A stretch of 14,667 nt of DNA, taken from the NCBI GenBank assembly GCA_910584695.1, contig CAJUBR010000069.1, forward strand, positions 1 through 14,667, written 5' to 3'. Under the pieces are notes generated by a model, which worked only from the letters and a program-made list of their open reading frames with translations, was not told the origin of the DNA and did no database searches. This document shows, piece by piece, positions 1 to 8,255 of this stretch; the stretch's first letter is position 1, and each line of letters starts with the position of its first letter. The position numbers and the translations under genes were made by a program. Origin of the DNA: an uncultured Lachnospiraceae bacterium (GTDB lineage: Bacteria > Bacillota > Clostridia > Lachnospirales > Lachnospiraceae).

Positions 1-64
1 CAGCACTATTTAAATCATACAAGATCACCTGCAATTAAATATTTTTATTAAGATATTATTTTTG

Positions 65-91
65 TTAGCACTCATTATAATTGAGTGCTAA
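65..91. promoter_or_regulatory. CIRCE operator (HrcA binding site) upstream of htpG
   Basis: TTAGCACTC (65-73), a 9-base spacer and GAGTGCTAA (83-91) form a perfect inverted repeat that matches the CIRCE consensus exactly. CIRCE is the operator of the heat-shock repressor HrcA in Firmicutes. The only gene it can serve in this window is htpG. It ends 7 bases before the -35 hexamer, which is unusual, since CIRCE normally overlaps or follows the transcription start. Confidence 0.95.
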
Positions 92-98
92 TTTTTTC

Positions 99-127
99 TT
101 GACTTTTCTCCACGAATATACTATTAT
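99..127 (+). promoter_or_regulatory. Predicted sigma-A promoter of htpG
   Basis: TTGACT (99-104) and TATTAT (122-127) are separated by 17 bases, close to the sigma-A consensus. A start near 134 would give a leader of about 50 bases before the htpG ribosome binding site. I saw no comparably good promoter upstream of the CIRCE. Confidence 0.75.
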
Positions 128-186
128 TACGTTTATACCAATTATCGGTCAGACTCTTAAAATATAATTACAAGGAGATGTTTTTT

Positions 187-2166
187 ATGGCAGAAACAAA
201 AAAAGGAAACTTATCGATTAACAGTGACAATATTTTCCCGATTATTAAGAAATGGTTGTATTCCGATCATGATATTTTTATCCGTGAGGTCGTATCAAAC
301 GCCTGCGATGCTGTCACTAAGCTGCATAAGCTGGCGTTAATCGGTGAATACGAAGAGGCTGAGGATACCAAATACCGTATTGACGTTATCGCCAGTCCGA
401 ATGATAAAACCCTTACCTTTATTGATAACGGTATCGGTATGACGGCTGATGAAGTAAATGAATATATTAACCAGATTGCCTTTTCAGGTGCCTCAGATTT
501 TCTTGAAAAATACAAAGATAAGGCCAGTGACGACCAGATTATCGGACATTTCGGACTTGGGTTTTATTCCACCTTTATGGTGGCTGATAAAGTTACAATT
601 AACACCTTATCTTATCAGGATGGGGCGAAACCTGTTTTTTGGGAATGTGACGGTGGAACAGAATATACGATGTCAACCGGTGACCGTGATATTCATGGTA
701 CTGAAATTGTCTTATATCTAAATGAAGACAGTTATGAGTTTGCAAATGAATACCGTGTAAAAGAAGTATTGGAAAAATATTGTTCTTTCATGCCGGAAGA
801 AATTTACTTTACCAACGCAGATGCCGCAAAAGAGGTCAATGATGAAGTAATCGATTCCACTGAAATAACGGAAGATACGGATACATCCAAACAAACAGAA
901 ACTGCGGATGCCTCTGACAGCGACACCAAAGATTCAGAAGCGACAGATGAATCCGAAAACAAGGAACCCGCCGAGCAGCCGATTAATGAAACAAAGCCGC
1001 TCTGGACCAAACATCCGAATGATTGTTCGGAGGAAGAATACAAGGAATTTTACCGCAAAGTATTCCTTGATTTTAAAGAACCTTTATTCTGGATTCATTT
1101 GAATATGGATTATCCATTTAATTTAAAAGGTATTTTATACTTTCCAAAATTCAACTCAGAATATGATACATTGGAGGGTACCATTAAATTATATAACAAC
1201 CAGGTATTTATCGCAGATAATATTAAAGAAGTGATTCCTGAATTTTTACTTTTATTAAAGGGTGTCATAGACTGTCCGGACCTTCCGCTTAACGTTTCCC
1301 GCAGTGCATTGCAGAACGACGGATTTGTAAAGAAGATTTCCGACTACATTACAAAGAAAGTAGCGGATAAACTTTCCGGTATGTTTAAAACCGAACGTGA
1401 ATCTTATGAAAGTTATTGGGATGATCTGAATCCATTTATTAAGTTTGGCTGTCTAAAGGATGACAAATTTGATGAAAAAATGAAAGATTATATTCTCTAT
1501 AAGAATCTGGAGGGTAAATATCTGACACTTCCTGAATATTTAGAGGCAGGAAAAGAAAAATATGAGAATACCGTATTTTATACTGACGATGAAAAAGTAC
1601 AGTCCCAGTATATTAACATGTTTAAAGAGCAGGGCATTGATGCTGTTGTTCTAACCCATAATATTGATACTCCATTTATCACACATCAGGAACAAAAAAA
1701 TGACAGCGTAAAATTTACCCGGATCGATTCTGATGTGACTAACACATTCAAGGAAGAAGTTTCCGAAGAAGAATTAAAGGAAACAACGGATAAATTGACA
1801 GAAATATTTAAAAAAGCCCTTAATAACGAGAATCTGGCTGTCAAAGTAGAAAAGCTTAAAAATGCTTCCATCTCTTCTATGATTACGCTTCCTGAAGAGA
1901 CAAGAAGAATGCAGGATATGATGAAAATGTATAATATGGGCGGCATGGATCCTTCCATGTTTGGCGGAAACGGTCAGACACTTGTATTAAACGCTAATAA
2001 CAGTCTTGTACAATATATTTTAGAAAATCCGGAGGGAGAAAATACCAAAACCGTATGTGAACAGCTTTATGATCTTGCACTTCTTGCACATGCTCCGTTG
2101 GGTGCAGAGGCAATGACCAAGTTTATCGCACGAAGTAACGAAATTCTGTCCCTAATGACAAAATAA
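187..2166 (+). CDS. htpG: Molecular chaperone HtpG (bacterial Hsp90)
   Basis: Cytosolic ATP-dependent dimeric chaperone of the Hsp90 family, 659 residues from this start. The N-terminal GHKL ATPase domain shows the catalytic Glu in REVVSNACDA (E34, N38), DNGIGM (80-85), GHFGLGFYS (120-128) and GTEIVLYL (171-178). The middle domain begins near PLWTKHP (about 271) and carries LPLNVSR with the conserved catalytic-loop Arg. The C-terminal part has the Met-rich MMKMYNMGGMDPSMFGG stretch before the dimerisation region. I prefer ATG 187: AAGGAG (172-177) lies 9 bases before it, whereas ATG 178, three codons upstream in frame, touches the same AAGGAG and has no spacing. Residues about 210-270 form a long Asp/Glu/Ser/Thr-rich linker, so the protein is longer than the 624-residue E. 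coli HtpG. CIRCE upstream points to heat-shock control by HrcA. Confidence 0.97.
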   Translation: MAETKKGNLSINSDNIFPIIKKWLYSDHDIFIREVVSNACDAVTKLHKLALIGEYEEAEDTKYRIDVIASPNDKTLTFIDNGIGMTADEVNEYINQIAFSGASDFLEKYKDKASDDQIIGHFGLGFYSTFMVADKVTINTLSYQDGAKPVFWECDGGTEYTMSTGDRDIHGTEIVLYLNEDSYEFANEYRVKEVLEKYCSFMPEEIYFTNADAAKEVNDEVIDSTEITEDTDTSKQTETADASDSDTKDSEATDESENKEPAEQPINETKPLWTKHPNDCSEEEYKEFYRKVFLDFKEPLFWIHLNMDYPFNLKGILYFPKFNSEYDTLEGTIKLYNNQVFIADNIKEVIPEFLLLLKGVIDCPDLPLNVSRSALQNDGFVKKISDYITKKVADKLSGMFKTERESYESYWDDLNPFIKFGCLKDDKFDEKMKDYILYKNLEGKYLTLPEYLEAGKEKYENTVFYTDDEKVQSQYINMFKEQGIDAVVLTHNIDTPFITHQEQKNDSVKFTRIDSDVTNTFKEEVSEEELKETTDKLTEIFKKALNNENLAVKVEKLKNASISSMITLPEETRRMQDMMKMYNMGGMDPSMFGGNGQTLVLNANNSLVQYILENPEGENTKTVCEQLYDLALLAHAPLGAEAMTKFIARSNEILSLMTK

Positions 2167-2175
2167 GCAAAACTA

Positions 2176-2225
2176 AAATGCACAAACATATCCCCAATAT
2201 ATCAGGTTGGTATGTTTGTGCATTT
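2176..2225. terminator. Long hairpin between convergent htpG and Rrf2 gene, probable bidirectional terminator
   Basis: A perfect 15-base inverted repeat has arms at 2176-2190 and 2211-2225, with a 20-base loop. It begins 10 bases after the htpG stop and ends 18 bases from the Rrf2 gene stop. On the minus strand the stem is followed by a U-rich run (TAGTTTTG), so it fits an intrinsic terminator best for the Rrf2 transcript. The plus-strand tail is less U-rich. Confidence 0.6.
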
Positions 2226-2243
2226 CTACCATCATTACAAATA

Positions 2244-2678
2244 TCAGATTATATAATGATCTCCCTTTTCCGTGCTCCATTCAAGCATATCCTGCAACGT
2301 CACATGATCAATCACGCCTTTTACCGCTTCATCTAACATTTTCCACAAACGAAGGGAAATACAGTTTTCCGCTCTTGTACATTCATTTATCTCATCCTCC
2401 AAACAGGCTACCGGTGCCATATTCCCTTCCGTCAGTCTTAGAATCATCCCAACGGTATATTCCTCCGGTTCTTTTGCAAGGCGGTATCCTCCCTGTGCAC
2501 CTCTAAGACTCTTCACATATCCAGCCCGTTTTAATGAAGTGATAATCTGTTCCAAATACTTTTCCGATATATTCTGACGTTCTGATATATCCTTTATTCT
2601 TATCATCTCTCCTGTATTATGCTGTGCCAGATCCAGCATCAGGCGCAATGCATATCTTCCCTTTGTTGAAATTTTCAT
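2244..2678 (-). CDS. Rrf2-family transcriptional regulator, IscR-like with three cysteines
   Basis: A 144-residue winged-helix DNA-binding regulator. It opens with the Rrf2 signature MKISTKGRYALRLMLDLA; the HTH and wing span about residues 29-69, including ISEKYLEQI and LRGAQGGYRL. Three cysteines (C92, C100, C106) sit where IscR-type proteins bind a [2Fe-2S] cluster, which suggests control by Fe-S status or redox. The spacing here is C-X7-C-X5-C, against C-X5-C-X5-C in E. coli IscR. GAGGT (2687-2691) lies 8 bases upstream of the ATG. No cysteine desulfurase or scaffold gene (iscS, iscU) adjoins it in this window, unlike many iscR loci. An imperfectly characterised inverted repeat upstream could be an autoregulatory site. 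The family call is firm; the effector and targets are inferred. Confidence 0.93.
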   Translation of the reverse strand: MKISTKGRYALRLMLDLAQHNTGEMIRIKDISERQNISEKYLEQIITSLKRAGYVKSLRGAQGGYRLAKEPEEYTVGMILRLTEGNMAPVACLEDEINECTRAENCISLRLWKMLDEAVKGVIDHVTLQDMLEWSTEKGDHYII

Positions 2679-2706
2679 CCTAATCTACCTCATTCCTATG
2701 ACATTT

Positions 2707-2726
2707 ATACTCTTTTGACACAGTAT
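2707..2726. promoter_or_regulatory. Candidate operator upstream of the Rrf2 gene
   Basis: ATACT (2707-2711) and AGTAT (2722-2726) form an inverted repeat with a 10-base centre, located 29-48 bases upstream of the Rrf2 start codon. Its size and position suit autoregulation by a dimeric Rrf2 protein. Arms of only 5 AT-rich bases could be chance, and I saw no convincing -35/-10 pair around it. Confidence 0.3.
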
Positions 2727-2803
2727 TTCTTATCTGGCAGATTTTTGTTTCCGTCTGCTCTGATTTATTATGCAGTCTTTTCCACTAAACCAGTCAAAAT
2801 TAT

Positions 2804-4519
2804 TTATACCGGAAAATTTGTCACTCGAAATCCATCAAAAACCCGTTCAATATTTATGATACCATATCCCCACACCGGATTCGGATATTGAAATTCCGCA
2901 TCCCGGATTGCACTCTTCAAAAACAGGCTTTGAATCTGTGCCGCATAAAAGATACCGATACTATAATTTTCAATATCCCACTGTAAAAAAAGTGCTATGA
3001 TACCTGCACAATGGGCGGCTGCTACCGACGTTCCAGTTCTTGTCACAAAATTATTTCTAAGTCCCGGACCCGTTATATTCACGCCGGGAGCTGCCAGATC
3101 CGGTTTTATCTGATTTCTGGCATTATACCCTCTGCTTGCTGAGGCATAGATACTGCCATTCAAATGATTGTATGCGGTCATGGTCATTACCAAGGATGCA
3201 TTTCCCGGTACGGTAATTGTATTTTCCGGTTCTGCCTTCAAAAAATACGTTTCCGGTCTTAAAAATTGCCGGAGCGGCATCCACATATTAAAAGTTCTTT
3301 GTTTCCCCGCATCTGCATAGACTAAAAAGCGCCACAGACCAGGTGTCGGATTCGTCAGACGGACAAAAATCAATTGGTCGCCGGAATAAGTCTCTACTAA
3401 TTGATATGCTACATATACGGTAGACCTGGCAATCGGAAGCCAGATTACTTCCTCCTGTCCAAATCTTGGAGCAATCCGGTCAATCCGGTCCCCCTGCGGG
3501 GATATAATTCCCAGTGAAAAAGTCGCAGGGGAATCTCCCCATAATTCGATTGTAAGAACCTCCTGACCGTTATCCACATTTAATTCTACCTGTTGAAACT
3601 CGGCATTTTCCTCCAAAGTCCCTGCGTAATGAAGCCGCTCATTGCCTTCATTTCCCGCAGGTGCACTAACCATAATTCCCGCATTTTCCAACCTGCCACT
3701 CAGATACTGCTCCAAAACAGTCAGCCCCAAATGTCCTCCATTACTGCTTCCCAATCCGATAAAGATAGAAATCGGAAGTCTTCTTAATCTTGCATATCTT
3801 AACAGGTAATCTACCGCATATATAATATCTGATTCCTCATATGCAGGCACATCATCCGGCACTCCGAAATAATTCCTTAAATATTGTTTTGTCTCTTTTA
3901 ATTTTACAACTGCAAGTTCTGCCTCAAAAGCGATTCCGGTAAAATCGTTTTCCCGGTTGGAACCTCCTGCAGCAATACCTGCCATAAAAGTTCCATGTCC
4001 GTTGTCGTCTCTTGACGGAACTCGTTCATATGGTGATTCCTCCTTCAATGCTTCATTAATTTCATCCCTTGAAAAGACCGTTCCATAAAAAGGGGCTGGC
4101 ACAGAATCCTTCTGTTCTCCTCCCATTATTGTCTGGTCCCAAATCACCCCAATCCGTGTATTTCCATTTTCGTCTAAAAATAATGGATTTGTGTAATCGA
4201 TACCGGTATCCACAAATCCAACAATCACATTTTTTCCTGTTAAACCAACATTATTGGGGTTTTGTATCTGTTTTACACCAATAGCCTCCATATTAGATGA
4301 ATCCATCAATCCAAACAACTTCGGTATAAAAGAATAAGGTACCCTCTCTAAGTTTGTAAGATAATCTTCTGAGCTTGGCATATGAAAAATTGCAGTTTTT
4401 TCTGTCAACTGGTTGATACAACCAGTCCGGTACAATTCCTCTGCTCCTATTAATCCCCTGGAAAAATTAATCAGATAATCAGCATAATCTTCATTATATA
4501 TCATCTCTTCACAAGTCAT
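2804..4519 (-). CDS. S8-family subtilisin-like serine protease, CspA/CspB type
   Basis: A 571-residue protease with an intact subtilisin catalytic triad: D104 in FVDTGIDY, H175 in DNGHGTFMAG and S498 in RTGTSVAAAH. The oxyanion-hole Asn is N290 in SAPAGNEG. About 90 N-terminal residues precede the catalytic domain and resemble the prodomain of this family (YSFIPKLFGLMD). A long insert, about residues 291-435, separates the Asn from the Ser segment and corresponds to the jelly-roll domain of Csp proteases. There is no signal peptide or membrane segment, so the protein is probably cytoplasmic or packaged. Csp relatives act in spore germination in some clostridia; the role here is unknown. Upstream DNA reads AAGGCAGCATTT before ATG, a modest ribosome binding site. 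The gene starts 63 bases after the histidine kinase stop with no obvious terminator between, so read-through is possible; a weak -10-like TATTATAGT also lies in the gap. Confidence 0.9.
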   Translation of the reverse strand: MTCEEMIYNEDYADYLINFSRGLIGAEELYRTGCINQLTEKTAIFHMPSSEDYLTNLERVPYSFIPKLFGLMDSSNMEAIGVKQIQNPNNVGLTGKNVIVGFVDTGIDYTNPLFLDENGNTRIGVIWDQTIMGGEQKDSVPAPFYGTVFSRDEINEALKEESPYERVPSRDDNGHGTFMAGIAAGGSNRENDFTGIAFEAELAVVKLKETKQYLRNYFGVPDDVPAYEESDIIYAVDYLLRYARLRRLPISIFIGLGSSNGGHLGLTVLEQYLSGRLENAGIMVSAPAGNEGNERLHYAGTLEENAEFQQVELNVDNGQEVLTIELWGDSPATFSLGIISPQGDRIDRIAPRFGQEEVIWLPIARSTVYVAYQLVETYSGDQLIFVRLTNPTPGLWRFLVYADAGKQRTFNMWMPLRQFLRPETYFLKAEPENTITVPGNASLVMTMTAYNHLNGSIYASASRGYNARNQIKPDLAAPGVNITGPGLRNNFVTRTGTSVAAAHCAGIIALFLQWDIENYSIGIFYAAQIQSLFLKSAIRDAEFQYPNPVWGYGIINIERVFDGFRVTNFPV

Positions 4520-4582
4520 AAATGCTGCCTTAACAAATTTAATCCATACTATAATATGCCAAAATCCGTCTAAATGGGAAAT

Positions 4583-7129
4583 TTATTGTAAATATTTTTG
4601 TAAAACCTGCATAAGCTCCTTCATGTCAATCGGTTTTGCTATATGGTCATTCATTCCACAATCCAGACAGACCTGAACATCACCCGAAAATGCATCTGCC
4701 GTCATGGCAATAATTGGTAAATCCTTATCCGGATGATTTAATGCACGAATCGCCTTCGTTGCATCATAACCATCCATCACCGGCATACGGATATCCATTA
4801 AAATTGCATTATAAAAGCCCGGTTCCGACTGCTCAAACTGCTCAACACAGACTTTACCGTTTACCGCCCTATCTACCTGTAAACCTACAGAAGAAAGAAC
4901 CTCATTTGCAATCTCCCAATTGATATCCACATCCTCTGACACAAGCACTCTTTTTCCGGAAAAGTCTATTACTTTCTTTTCCTTCTTTTCTATTTCTTTT
5001 TTATTTCCTTCGACATATCGTCTTAAACACGCAAATAATGTAGATTTAAACAATGGCTTTGAAACAAAACCTTCAATCTCCTCTGCCTGTGCTTCCTCTT
5101 CAATGTCACTCCAATCATAAGCCGAAATCAAAAAGACAGGAATCTTCTTACCGACTCTTTTTCTAATCTCCCGAAGGGTCTGTATACCATCCATATGCGG
5201 CATTTTCCAGTCCAATAATACAAAATGGTAATCATCTTGTTTCTTATGCCGCTCCTCGATCATCTCGACTGCTTTGCTGCCATCCATAGACCAGTCTGCA
5301 TGAACCCCTAATTCTTCTAAATTAGCCGCTGCACTTAAACATAACTGTTCATTGTCATCCACTACCAGAACATTCCAAGGAGGTAATACCATTTCTGTCT
5401 CTTTTTCCTGTGCCTTTTCTAAATCCAGAATTACATGGAATTCGCTTCCCTTTCCCTGCTCACTCTGTAATTCAATCGTACCATGCATCAAATCCACAAT
5501 ACATTTTGTAATGGACATCCCAAGACCGGTTCCCATAATATTCTGAACCTGTTCTGTTTCTTCTCTTACAAAAGAATCAAAAATTTTCTTCTGAAATTCC
5601 TCTGACATGCCAATTCCCGTATCTTTAATGCGAAAATGAGTTCGTACATAATTGTCACCCAGCGGTGACTCCTCCTGGTACAAACGCACATCAATCCTGC
5701 CACCCTCCGGCGTAAACTTAACTGCATTCGATAAAATATTCAGCAATACCTGATTCAGACGTACACTATCACAGCAAACCTCTTCGGATTCGATTTTTTG
5801 AATAAAAATATCAAAATACTGTTTATTGGCTTTTACCTGTGGCTGCATGATATTTACAATGTCATCCATTGTATCCCTTAAAGACATCTGACTCATATTG
5901 AGTGTCATTTTCCCGCTCTCAATCTTAGACATATCCAGCACATCGTTAATCAATCCCAATAAATGCTTGCTGGATAACTTAACTTTCTTCAGGCAATCCT
6001 CTGTACGCTCCGGATCCTTAAGATTTTTCAAGGCGATTTCTGTCATTCCAATAATCGCATTCATTGGAGTACGGATGTCATGGCTCATACTGGAAAGAAA
6101 TTCACTTTTTGCCATATTTGCACGAAGTGCTTCCTGTTTTGTTTTTTCCAGTTCCTGCATTTGCTGTTGTGATAATCTGAAATATTGAATAAATACAAAT
6201 GACATAAGCAATAAAATAATCAACATTGCACCAAGCATCATTCCAATACGTATCTTGTCAAGTCCACCGATTTCATTGTCTAGATTCCCATTTGGCATAG
6301 CTGATATAAGATACCATGTAGGCTTGCTGAAAATAGGAGAACAATAAATCTGCCTCTCTTCTCCGTCAAGAAAAATACTTGTATAATATACATCACCCTT
6401 TTCCATGGCCGAAGACAGTTCTTCCACGTACTCCTCAGCATTTTTTCCTTTATCATCCTTATATTCTGACCGAATACGTTCAAAATAGGATTCCCGATAT
6501 GCGTCCGCATTCCTAATTATAAAATCTCCTTTACTGTCAATAATATGGGAATATAACCTTCCCTGCTCCGTATCCAAAAACAATGCTTCATTCAGATACT
6601 CCATAGAAACACCGGCTACTAAAGCAAGACTGGTTCCGCCATCTCTCATCGGATAACTGACAGACTTTCCTAACAGCAAAACCTTTTCCCCATCTTTTGT
6701 AATCCCGTGCTCCACTATTGTTCCGTCACTCTTTAAAGTCCTTATGGCATCCTCACTGTCTGCCATTTCTACCTCCTCTCCATAAATAATCTCTAACTCA
6801 CCGTCTTCCGTATAAAATCCCAGATAAGAAAATTCCCTGATTTCAGCACGCTCTTTTAATTCTTCCAGCAATTCATCGTTAAAATTTAATCTATCAGGAG
6901 GAGTACCTCTTATTATTCCAGCTACCTGATCCAGACGCAAGCTGATAATAGAGCTAAATTTCTGCTGTAATTGCACGTTCGCTTCCGACATATATATCTT
7001 GCTAACATTTTCAATCGTATCTTCTGTTTTTTGGGTCATATACACTGTAAGCCAGACAAAAATTATTATGCATACTATAATGACACCTATAAAACTTACT
7101 CTTAAAAAATTTTTTATCTTTTTTTCCAT
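4583..7129 (-). CDS. Membrane hybrid sensor histidine kinase with two receiver domains
   Basis: An 848-residue kinase. Domain order: membrane segment 1 (about 10-31); a ~260-residue extracytoplasmic sensor, probably a double Cache fold (about 32-290); membrane segment 2 (about 295-318); a short coiled coil; HisKA with the phosphorylated His in MSHDIRTPMNAI (H350); HATPase with the N box around N468, DTGIGM (503-508) and GTGLGMS (533-539). Two receivers follow: REC1 (about 586-706: D591, D592, phospho-acceptor D640, K691) and REC2 (about 727-848: E732, D733, D779, T810, K832). Both look intact. There is no HPt domain; the small Hpt protein encoded upstream in the same operon is the likely partner. 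A GTG codon at 7130-7132 directly precedes this ATG; GAGGT (7139-7143) is 6 bases from GTG and 9 from ATG, so ATG is preferred. It lies 38 bases after the response regulator gene. The ligand is unknown. Confidence 0.93.
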   Translation of the reverse strand: MEKKIKNFLRVSFIGVIIVCIIIFVWLTVYMTQKTEDTIENVSKIYMSEANVQLQQKFSSIISLRLDQVAGIIRGTPPDRLNFNDELLEELKERAEIREFSYLGFYTEDGELEIIYGEEVEMADSEDAIRTLKSDGTIVEHGITKDGEKVLLLGKSVSYPMRDGGTSLALVAGVSMEYLNEALFLDTEQGRLYSHIIDSKGDFIIRNADAYRESYFERIRSEYKDDKGKNAEEYVEELSSAMEKGDVYYTSIFLDGEERQIYCSPIFSKPTWYLISAMPNGNLDNEIGGLDKIRIGMMLGAMLIILLLMSFVFIQYFRLSQQQMQELEKTKQEALRANMAKSEFLSSMSHDIRTPMNAIIGMTEIALKNLKDPERTEDCLKKVKLSSKHLLGLINDVLDMSKIESGKMTLNMSQMSLRDTMDDIVNIMQPQVKANKQYFDIFIQKIESEEVCCDSVRLNQVLLNILSNAVKFTPEGGRIDVRLYQEESPLGDNYVRTHFRIKDTGIGMSEEFQKKIFDSFVREETEQVQNIMGTGLGMSITKCIVDLMHGTIELQSEQGKGSEFHVILDLEKAQEKETEMVLPPWNVLVVDDNEQLCLSAAANLEELGVHADWSMDGSKAVEMIEERHKKQDDYHFVLLDWKMPHMDGIQTLREIRKRVGKKIPVFLISAYDWSDIEEEAQAEEIEGFVSKPLFKSTLFACLRRYVEGNKKEIEKKEKKVIDFSGKRVLVSEDVDINWEIANEVLSSVGLQVDRAVNGKVCVEQFEQSEPGFYNAILMDIRMPVMDGYDATKAIRALNHPDKDLPIIAMTADAFSGDVQVCLDCGMNDHIAKPIDMKELMQVLQKYLQ

Positions 7130-7167
7130 CACAACCTGACCTCATTAAATAAAGACTTATCCTCCGC

Positions 7168-8205
7168 TCAATGTTTTTTAGCTATTCGATCGGCAATATT
7201 TTCAAATGCTTTTAAGATTTTAGGATTAAACACACCACATTCATTATGATATATCATATTCAAAGCCTTATCATGGCTAAATGCTTTTTTATAAACCCGT
7301 TCAGATGTAAGTGCATCATATACATCCACAACTGATACTACCTGTGCCCAAATTGAAATATCATCTCCGCTTAAACCATCCGGATATCCCTTTCCGTCCC
7401 AGCGTTCATGGTGATGTCTGCAAATATCATAACTGTAATTGTAAATCCCCTTATCCATAATATCCGGAATATTTTGTAAAATCTCACAGCCTTTTACCGT
7501 ATGCTGCTTCATCATCTCAAATTCCTCTTCTGTAAGCCTGCCCGGCTTATTTAAAACACTGTCGGGTATGGAAATCTTACCTACATCATGCAGCACAGCA
7601 GATGCCGACACCTTATCAATTTCATTTTGAGGCAAGTAATATTCCGGATACAGCCTGCTTACTTCAGACATTAAAATATGGGTAAGACTGCTGATTCGTT
7701 TCACATGCTCCCCCGATTCACAATCCCTAAATTCAATAACAGTCGCAAGTGTTTCTATCATCGATTGATTGATATAATTTAATCGCTTAATCTGTTCTGC
7801 CACAATCTGCTCTAATTCATTTCTATGTCCATAAAGTTCAATTACATTATTAATCCTACATTTTAAAAATCGTGCCATAAACGGCTTTTGAATTACATCA
7901 ACTGCACCAAGATCATATCCTTCCAACAACATTTCTTTACTGTCCGCAGTCGTTATCAAAAATACTGGAATCCGTTTAATCTTTCCATTTTTGTTCATTT
8001 CTTCCAATACACCTAATCCGTTTATTTCAGGCATAATCAAATCAAGAAGGACTGCAGAAATATTGATATCTCCATTTATAATTTCAATCGCTTCTGCTCC
8101 ATTGCATGCCTCTATGATATCATAATTGTCCTTAAAAATCTCCGCTAATACAGCACGATTAATCTCAATATCATCAACAATTAATATTGTTTTCTTCTTA
8201 TCCAT
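7168..8205 (-). CDS. Response regulator with HD-GYP domain, likely cyclic di-GMP phosphodiesterase
   Basis: A 345-residue, two-domain cytoplasmic protein. The receiver (about 4-120) has D11, D12, phospho-acceptor D55 (LLDLIMP), T85 and K107. After a helical linker, the HD-GYP domain (about 150-340) keeps the metal and catalytic motifs: EHVKR (H167), HDVGK (206-210), H235, HHHERWDGKGYPDGL (264-278) and D294 in VVDVYD. Intact HD-GYP proteins hydrolyse cyclic di-GMP, to pGpG or GMP, so phosphorylation would be expected to tune that second messenger. GGAGG (8211-8215) sits 5 bases before the ATG. It is the middle gene of the Hpt / regulator / kinase operon (50-base and 38-base gaps), which makes it the probable output of that relay. 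The enzymatic activity is inferred from motifs. Confidence 0.93.
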   Translation of the reverse strand: MDKKKTILIVDDIEINRAVLAEIFKDNYDIIEACNGAEAIEIINGDINISAVLLDLIMPEINGLGVLEEMNKNGKIKRIPVFLITTADSKEMLLEGYDLGAVDVIQKPFMARFLKCRINNVIELYGHRNELEQIVAEQIKRLNYINQSMIETLATVIEFRDCESGEHVKRISSLTHILMSEVSRLYPEYYLPQNEIDKVSASAVLHDVGKISIPDSVLNKPGRLTEEEFEMMKQHTVKGCEILQNIPDIMDKGIYNYSYDICRHHHERWDGKGYPDGLSGDDISIWAQVVSVVDVYDALTSERVYKKAFSHDKALNMIYHNECGVFNPKILKAFENIADRIAKKH

Positions 8206-8255
8206 TCAAACCTCCATTATAAACAGACTTTTCCTAGTGCACACAAGATAACGCA

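Noticed and set aside
178..186. ATG at 178 as the htpG start
   Set aside because: The AAGGAG at 172-177 abuts this codon, leaving no spacing. ATG 187 has the correct 9-base spacing and gives the usual HtpG N-terminus.
804..1043. Minus-strand open frame opposite htpG
   Set aside because: It is the antisense shadow of the Asp/Ser/Thr-rich linker (hence its Ser/Val-rich product), with no supporting start signals.
2736..2760. Possible terminator for the S8 protease (GCAGA/TCTGC)
   Set aside because: The stem is 5 base pairs with a 12-base loop and a poor U-tract; not supportable.
6280..6510. Alternative minus-strand frame inside the kinase gene
   Set aside because: It overlaps the kinase sensor domain in another frame, with no ribosome binding site and no recognisable product.
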